The translations under genes and the position numbers were made by a program. A DNA stretch of 64,000 nucleotides, taken from assembly GCF_032341995.1 (NCBI RefSeq), contig NZ_CP135439.1, forward strand, positions 2,873,501 to 2,937,500. Direction: 5' to 3'. This document shows, piece by piece, positions 59,377 to 64,000 of this stretch. A model generated the notes under the pieces. That model was given only the letters and a program-made list of their open reading frames with translations, did no database searches and was not told the DNA's origin. The stretch is from Domibacillus sp. DTU_2020_1001157_1_SI_ALB_TIR_016 (GTDB taxonomy: Bacteria; Bacillota; Bacilli; Bacillales; Domibacillaceae). Numbering within the stretch: position 1 is the stretch's first letter; each line of letters opens with the position of its first letter.

Positions 59377-60564
59377 ATGTACAAACTGTTATCTCATAAT
59401 GACCTGGACGGTGTTTCATGCGGGATTTTAGCAAAGCTTGCCTTTGGCTCTGATGTGAGTGTCCGCTACAATTCCATTTCCGGACTAAACCAGGAAGTCG
59501 AATGGTTTTTAGAAAATGGAGATCCGGACACGTTTCTGTTTATTACCGATTTATCCGTGAACGAAGAAAACGAAGAAAAGCTGAACCAGTTTTATCAAAA
59601 CGGCGGAAAAGTTCAGCTGCTCGATCACCATCAAACAGCACTGCACCTGAACAACTATAAATGGGGACAGGTCGTTATAGAGGAAAAAGAAGGCCGTCCG
59701 GCTTCAGCGACTTCTTTGTTCTACGAGTACCTGCTGAAATATGAGCACCTTACACACTCGGCAGCGGTAGCTGAATTTGTGGAGCTCGTCCGGCAATATG
59801 ATACGTGGGATTGGGAAAAGCTCAACAATCGAAAAGCCCAGCGGCTGAACGCCCTTTTCTTTTTAGTCTCTATCGATGAATTTGAAGAAGCAATGCTGAA
59901 CCGGTTGAACACAGGCGACCACTTTTTCTTTAATGACTTTGAAGAGAAAATTCTGGATATGGAAGAAAGAAAAACAGAGCGATACATCCGCCGGAAAAAG
60001 CGCGAGGTTATACAGGCCTATGTCCACGACCAATGGGCCGGTGTTGTCCATGCGGAATCGTACCATTCTGAGCTGGGCAATGAACTAAGCAAAGAGTTTT
60101 CCCATCTCGATTACATCGCCATCATCAGTGTGGGCAGCAGGCGGATCAGTCTCCGGACTATTCACGATGACGTTGATGTTTCGCGCACTGCCGGGCTTTT
60201 TGGCGGGGGCGGCCATGCAAAAGCCTCGGGCTGCTCTTTATCAGCAGAAGCGTTTGAGCTGTTTGTAACAGCTGTATTCGGCCACGAGCCGCTCAAAGAA
60301 GATGCGAAACGTAACCGCTACAACCTGCCAGACAGTTCTTTTGGCGCCCTGTACACAAATAGGCAGAATGATGGCTTTTTACTGCATCCTCTGTCTTCTG
60401 AACAATGGGGTATTGAACAAAATCATGAACAGCGGCCGGAAACGTTCACCAGCTTCGAAGAAGGAGAACGTTTTTTAAAACGGCAGGAAGCCGTCTGGCT
60501 GGCTCGTGACGAAGTATTTGTTCAGTATTTAATGAATGCGAAAAAACGCCACTCTACTCATTAA
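59377..60564 (+). CDS. DHH family phosphoesterase
   Basis: 395 residues. DHH domain metal motifs: SHNDLDGVS (D9, D11), ITDLSVNEE, LDHHQTALH; the DHHA1-like domain has GGGGHAKASGCSL. Such enzymes hydrolyse short RNA, pAp or cyclic-dinucleotide products; the long C-terminal tail beyond DHHA1 (about 310-395) is not a domain I recognise. ATG at 59377 behind GAGGTG; an upstream open frame is rejected. Function within the family undetermined. Confidence 0.85.
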   Translation: MYKLLSHNDLDGVSCGILAKLAFGSDVSVRYNSISGLNQEVEWFLENGDPDTFLFITDLSVNEENEEKLNQFYQNGGKVQLLDHHQTALHLNNYKWGQVVIEEKEGRPASATSLFYEYLLKYEHLTHSAAVAEFVELVRQYDTWDWEKLNNRKAQRLNALFFLVSIDEFEEAMLNRLNTGDHFFFNDFEEKILDMEERKTERYIRRKKREVIQAYVHDQWAGVVHAESYHSELGNELSKEFSHLDYIAIISVGSRRISLRTIHDDVDVSRTAGLFGGGGHAKASGCSLSAEAFELFVTAVFGHEPLKEDAKRNRYNLPDSSFGALYTNRQNDGFLLHPLSSEQWGIEQNHEQRPETFTSFEEGERFLKRQEAVWLARDEVFVQYLMNAKKRHSTH

Positions 60565-60565
60565 A

Positions 60566-60606
60566 AAAACCGTCCATCCTTTTACAGCAGGGATGGACGG
60601 CTTTAT
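60566..60606. terminator. Terminator between DHH and YdcF-like genes
   Basis: AACCGTCCATCC / GGATGGACGG hairpin with A-run before and T-rich tail after. Confidence 0.85.
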
Positions 60607-60611
60607 TTACA

Positions 60612-61313
60612 CTAAAACAAGACCTTCATTCGTCTCTTGATACCCTCTAACGGCCGGCTTACCACATAGCCTATGTACAAAAACACTTCCCGGCAGAGAA
60701 ACGGCATTTGGCTGTTGATCGTTTGATAAGCGGACGTTTGGGCAGGTGACGAATAAGCATTTATTCCGATTGTTTCCGCCAAAAGCATAGCACGCTTCAT
60801 ATGCAGCGGATCACTTACAAGCGCAAAAGTTTTCAGCTTTTTTTCTTTCGCCAGCTCGTAAGCATATTGAAGGTTTTCTTCCGTAATGGCGGATTCTGTT
60901 TCAATCAAAATGTCATCCGCCTGTACGTCTTTCTTCATCGCATAGTCTCTTGCCGCCTCCGATTCCGCTGTTTTCTCTCCACTGCCTCTTCCGCCCGTAA
61001 AAATCAGCTTTTCCACATATCCATTCTTATACAGCCAAAGGGCATGATCGACTCTTTCACGCAAAACAGGCGATGGCTTGCCGTTCCAGACCGCAGCGCC
61101 GAGTACAATAGCGGCATCTGCCTTTTGATATTCCACCTGGCTGCCGAAAGACCAGATGCGGAATGCTGTGAAGGCTGTTATCAGCAGACCGGCCGCCCCA
61201 AAAATGATCACAAGCTTCATCCATAATTTGTTGAACAAAAGTCTCCATCCTTTTTTGTGAGGCAAATATTCCCCACATCCAATATTTACTATTTTAATGT
61301 ATATTCTCATCAT
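60612..61313 (-). CDS. YdcF/SanA family DUF218 protein
   Basis: 233 residues at most. A membrane anchor lies near 30-50 (MKLVIIFGAAGLLITAF), then an extracytoplasmic DUF218 domain with AAIVLGAAVWNGKPS, FTGGRGSGEKTAESEAA and VSDPLHMKRA. In E. coli the relatives SanA and ElyC affect envelope integrity; activity unknown. The start is uncertain: the ATG at 61313 lacks a good ribosome site, and starts nearer MKLVII are better placed. Confidence 0.82.
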   Translation of the reverse strand: MMRIYIKIVNIGCGEYLPHKKGWRLLFNKLWMKLVIIFGAAGLLITAFTAFRIWSFGSQVEYQKADAAIVLGAAVWNGKPSPVLRERVDHALWLYKNGYVEKLIFTGGRGSGEKTAESEAARDYAMKKDVQADDILIETESAITEENLQYAYELAKEKKLKTFALVSDPLHMKRAMLLAETIGINAYSSPAQTSAYQTINSQMPFLCREVFLYIGYVVSRPLEGIKRRMKVLF

Positions 61314-61335
61314 TGAAAACCGCTCATTTTAATAA

Positions 61336-61383
61336 AAAAAAAACGATCATCCTCTTTCATTAATAAAGGATGATCGTTTTTTC
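61336..61383 (-). terminator. Terminator of the glnK-amt operon
   Basis: AAAACGATCATCCT / AGGATGATCGTTTT hairpin with long A/T flanks, just past the amt stop. Confidence 0.88.
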
Positions 61384-61385
61384 AA

Positions 61386-62693
61386 TTATTTGACTGCTGC
61401 TTTTTTGTTATGAATAGGCGCTACTGTAATACCTGTTGTTTCTTCAAAATCATACAAGCTGGTTGGCACATCGGTAAAACGCTCCAACTCGTTGTAAGCC
61501 GGAATCCCATGAAAAGACATATCCAGCCCTTCCTCTTCTTCCCGTTCACTTACACGCAAACCAACTGTTTTCTCACAAATGACCGCCATCATATTTCCGG
61601 CAGCCAGACCCCAGACAACCACTACCGCCGCTCCCAGCACTTGAACACCGAGCAGCTTGGCATCTCCTGTTGTAAAAAGACCTTGAGAAGAATCAAACAA
61701 ACCAACAGCGATTGTACCAAACACCCCGTTGAACCCGTGGACCGCTACTGCTCCAACAGGATCATCTACTTTTAAGCGGTCAACAAGCAGTGTTGCATAA
61801 ATGACAATGATGCCGCTGACCGCCCCAATGACGATGGCGCTCCAGCTTTCCACAAATGCACAGCCGGCTGTTACGGCTACAAGACCGGCAAGTACTCCGT
61901 TCATCGTCATACTCGGATCTGCTTTACCAAATTTGCTCATTGTCAGTAAAAGAGCTGTCGTTCCACCGCTCGCTCCCGCCAGCATAGTGTGCAGGGCAAT
62001 CGCTGCTAAGGAAGCATTGGTTGCATCAAGTGTACTCCCCGCGTTAAACGCAAACCAGCCGAACCATAAAATAAAAGCGCCGGCAGACGCTAACGGAATA
62101 TTACTTGGTGCAAATACGTTGACGCTGCCATCTGAATTAAACCGGCCTTTTCTTGCTCCTAAGCGCTTTGCCATTGCAAATGCCGCAAAGCCGCCAAGTG
62201 CATGAATTGCCGCAGAACCGGCAAAGTCCTTCATACCGAGCTGTGCCAGCCAGCCGTCGCTGTTCCAAATCCAATGGCCGGACAGCGGATAAACAAGGAC
62301 ACAAATCATCGCTGCTGTTAACATGTATGCTTTAAAGCTCATTCGTTCTGCTACTGCGCCGGATACAATAGATACGCAGGCAACCGCGAAGCCCATTTGA
62401 AACAACACAAATGCCGCACTAGGCAGGTCGATGGATAGAGCAATATTTTCCGGGCTGCCAAACAAGCTTGTCCCAATCAAACCAAATGCATCTTTTCCAT
62501 ACATAATGCCAAATCCGACCATCCAAAACGCCAGTGCGCCAATTGTTAAATCGACAAAAATTTTCATCGTCACATTGACCGCGTTTTTTGTCCGCACAAA
62601 ACCTGCTTCCAGTAAACTAAAGCCGCCTTCCATAAACAGCACCATAGCGGCTGCGATGACGACCCAGATTGTATTCAAATGGATGACTTCCAT
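61386..62693 (-). CDS. amt: Ammonium transporter Amt (NrgA)
   Basis: 435 residues, 11-TM ammonium channel. LEAGFVRTKN near the N-terminus, AGSAAIHALGGFAAFAMA with pore His, and AVAVHGFNGVFGT with the second pore His are visible. The C-terminal cytoplasmic tail has the SEREEEEGLDMSFHG segment that contacts PII. Overlaps glnK (TGATG). Confidence 0.95.
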   Translation of the reverse strand: MEVIHLNTIWVVIAAAMVLFMEGGFSLLEAGFVRTKNAVNVTMKIFVDLTIGALAFWMVGFGIMYGKDAFGLIGTSLFGSPENIALSIDLPSAAFVLFQMGFAVACVSIVSGAVAERMSFKAYMLTAAMICVLVYPLSGHWIWNSDGWLAQLGMKDFAGSAAIHALGGFAAFAMAKRLGARKGRFNSDGSVNVFAPSNIPLASAGAFILWFGWFAFNAGSTLDATNASLAAIALHTMLAGASGGTTALLLTMSKFGKADPSMTMNGVLAGLVAVTAGCAFVESWSAIVIGAVSGIIVIYATLLVDRLKVDDPVGAVAVHGFNGVFGTIAVGLFDSSQGLFTTGDAKLLGVQVLGAAVVVVWGLAAGNMMAVICEKTVGLRVSEREEEEGLDMSFHGIPAYNELERFTDVPTSLYDFEETTGITVAPIHNKKAAVK

Positions 62694-63055
62694 CAGCTTC
62701 GTCCTCCCTGCTTCACATCATCAATTTCAACGTCCGGCTGGCCTGTACGAATATTATAAGCTTCTAGAATTGGGTACACATAAATTTTTCCGTCTCCGTC
62801 TTCCCCTGTTTGAGCAGACTTGATAATCGTATCGATCGTCGGCTCTACCATATAATCAGATAAAATGATTTCCAGCTTTACTTTCGGATGCAGTGTGACT
62901 TTGTAGCTTTTCCCCCGATACACTCCTTGTGTATCTTTTTGTTTCCCCCTGCCTACTACTTGCGAGACTGTAAAACCCGTAACACCAATATGTTTTAACC
63001 CCTTGATTGTTTCCGTGATTTTTTCTGGCCGAATAATCGCTTCGATTTTTTTCAT
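62693..63055 (-). CDS. glnK: PII-type regulatory protein GlnK/NrgB
   Basis: 120 residues. It senses nucleotides and 2-oxoglutarate and gates the Amt channel. The T-loop VYRGKSYKVTLHPKVKLEII has the conserved Tyr in VYRG, and the C-terminus has TGEDGDGKIYVYPI. ATG at 63055 behind GGTGAGGG; the GTG at 63064 overlaps that site. First gene of glnK-amt, with a GlnR/TnrA box in its leader. Confidence 0.93.
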   Translation of the reverse strand: MKKIEAIIRPEKITETIKGLKHIGVTGFTVSQVVGRGKQKDTQGVYRGKSYKVTLHPKVKLEIILSDYMVEPTIDTIIKSAQTGEDGDGKIYVYPILEAYNIRTGQPDVEIDDVKQGGRS

Positions 63056-63068
63056 GTCCCTCACCCTT

Positions 63069-63085
63069 TGTTAGATTTCCTAACA
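63069..63085. promoter_or_regulatory. GlnR/TnrA box
   Basis: TGTTAGATTTCCTAACA matches TGTNANATTTTNTNACA at all but one position. It lies 14 bases before the glnK ATG. Confidence 0.82.
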
Positions 63086-63099
63086 TAGATTTGTTCATA

Positions 63100-63127
63100 A
63101 TTATAACAAGATATTTCATAGAGTCAA
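63100..63127 (-). promoter_or_regulatory. Sigma-A promoter of glnK-amt
   Basis: TTGACT (63122-63127), 16-base spacer, TATAAT (63100-63105) on the minus strand. Confidence 0.65.
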
Positions 63128-63292
63128 TGGTTTCATCTGGAAGTCCCTTGAAAAAGATCATCTTGAATCAACATATTGAAGAGAAAAACATGCTAATCTA
63201 CTTCCCCCTTACGTTTGTTCTTTTTTAAAAAAGGAAAAACAGTGAAGAAGAATAAAAACGCAGTTTATAACAGCGAAAAGGAGTGACGTGTT

Positions 63293-63523
63293 ATGGCAGA
63301 CAAAAAAGAGCCGGAGGTTCATACTGTTCCAAATTCAAACGGCGGCTGGGATAACAAACAAGGAGGAGAAACGATCAGCCATCATTCAACCAAAGCGGAA
63401 GCGGAAAAGGACGGGCGTGAAAAAGCGAAAAAAGATAAAACAGAACATAGAATTCATAAAAAAAATGGACAAATCGGAGAATCAAACAGCTACGGACATG
63501 ATCCCTATCCCCCGAAAGGATAA
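63293..63523 (+). CDS. DUF2188 domain protein
   Basis: 76 residues, strongly charged. HTVPNSNGGWDNKQGG, then a helical KAEAEKDGREKAKK, and IHKKNGQIGESNSYGHDPYPPKG at the C-terminus match DUF2188. Function unknown. Behind AAAGGAG; followed by a terminator. Confidence 0.88.
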   Translation: MADKKEPEVHTVPNSNGGWDNKQGGETISHHSTKAEAEKDGREKAKKDKTEHRIHKKNGQIGESNSYGHDPYPPKG

Positions 63524-63539
63524 CCGTTTCTTTTATAAT

Positions 63540-63575
63540 AGGAGAGCCACTCAAGCAGGCGGCTCTCCTTTTCTC
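63540..63575 (+). terminator. Terminator of the DUF2188 gene
   Basis: GGAGAGCC / GGCTCTCC hairpin followed by TTTTCTC. Confidence 0.78.
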
Positions 63576-63694
63576 TATGCATTCGCAGCTGTTACCCTCT
63601 GTTTTCTTTGAGTATGAAAAGTGCGTTGAAGAGGGAGAAAGAAGGTGGCATACTGAAGCTACGTCATCTCTTAAAAAAGTGAGGAAATCCGAAC

Positions 63695-64000
63695 GTGAAA
63701 TCAGCACAAAACGAAGCAGGAATATGGGACCTGACTGCCTTTAAACTGCTTCCTTCCGCCAAGCCCCCTCCTTTCCACGGCCATACGGTTCGCCAAACGG
63801 TCTCGCCTTTCTTTTGGCGGACGAAGCTGCGTCCATTTGTACTGGAACAGCAAGGAAAACAATGCGGCATTTGCGGATGGAAACCCGAGCAGGAGCAGGA
63901 TATGCGGCACCTTCACCTTCATGAAGTGGAGGAATACGACTTTACGAACAAGGTGTGCCACCTGCTCGACATCCAGCTTATTTGCCGAAAATGCCACGCT
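63695..64000 (+). CDS. HNH-type protein, C-terminus cut by window edge
   Basis: 102 codons to the edge. The GTG at 63695 is the first usual start after an in-frame TGA (63680-63682) and has GAGG ten bases upstream. The visible end has CGICGWKP, LHLHEVEEYDF and LICRKCH, a C-x2-C / H-x-H-E / C-x2-C-H layout found in HNH-type nuclease-like proteins. The zinc and HNH residues seem present, but the last part is missing, so nuclease activity is not shown. Confidence 0.6.
   Translation, partial: MKSAQNEAGIWDLTAFKLLPSAKPPPFHGHTVRQTVSPFFWRTKLRPFVLEQQGKQCGICGWKPEQEQDMRHLHLHEVEEYDFTNKVCHLLDIQLICRKCHA

Overview
The window is a chromosomal segment of an endospore-forming Bacillaceae bacterium (Firmicutes). 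I base this on gene order close to two Bacillus subtilis neighbourhoods (pcrB-pcrA-ligA-camS with yerA/yerB/yerC, and guaA-pbuG-yebE-yebG-purE...D), AGGAGG-type ribosome sites, PurR boxes, guanine riboswitches, a GlcT/ptsG antitermination leader, an ArgR-like box, and a group of spore-coat-like genes with sigma-K-like promoters. I cannot fix the genus from sequence alone.

Layout. 1-4.2 kb (minus strand): a cut-off ATP-grasp protein, a MarR/MFS efflux pair, diacylglycerol kinase dgkB and a thioredoxin-like protein. 4.3-7.3 kb (plus): argC-argB-argD without argJ. 7.4-15.2 kb (minus): a carboxylesterase, gatCAB, isocitrate lyase, a ZIP metal transporter and the lipoprotein CamS. 15.2-23.5 kb (minus): ligA, pcrA, pcrB, yerC, yerB, yerA. 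23.7-36.6 kb (minus): the complete twelve-gene purine operon purEKBCSQLFMNHD behind a PurR-box pair and a guanine riboswitch. 36.6-44.9 kb (minus): yebG, yebE, ptsG/glcT with an RNA antiterminator, pbuG with a second PurR-box pair and riboswitch, guaA and nadE.

45-56.4 kb is the accessory part and the most interesting. It holds an FAD oxidoreductase and an OsmC protein; a minus-strand SCO copper chaperone with two tandem paralogous membrane proteins; and a zinc-ribbon protein behind a sigma-K-like promoter. Divergent from that is a plus-strand operon that I recognise as an mnx manganese-oxidase operon: an Sm-like protein, MnxE, MnxF and the 1216-residue multicopper oxidase MnxG. It is followed by a His/Cys-rich Sm-like protein and by a paralogue of the first operon gene, both also behind sigma-K-like -10 elements. 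The inference is a late mother-cell (spore surface) Mn(II)-oxidising complex surrounded by small-barrel coat proteins, with nearby copper-delivery candidates.

56.7-64 kb: a DUF2512 membrane protein with a tail of nine 39-40-residue repeats resembling gamma-type SASP, UV endonuclease UvsE, a DHH phosphoesterase, a YdcF-like protein, glnK-amt with a GlnR/TnrA box placed downstream of the predicted -10, a DUF2188 protein, and the start of an HNH-type protein cut by the right edge. I saw no tRNA, rRNA, insertion sequence, prophage or CRISPR array.
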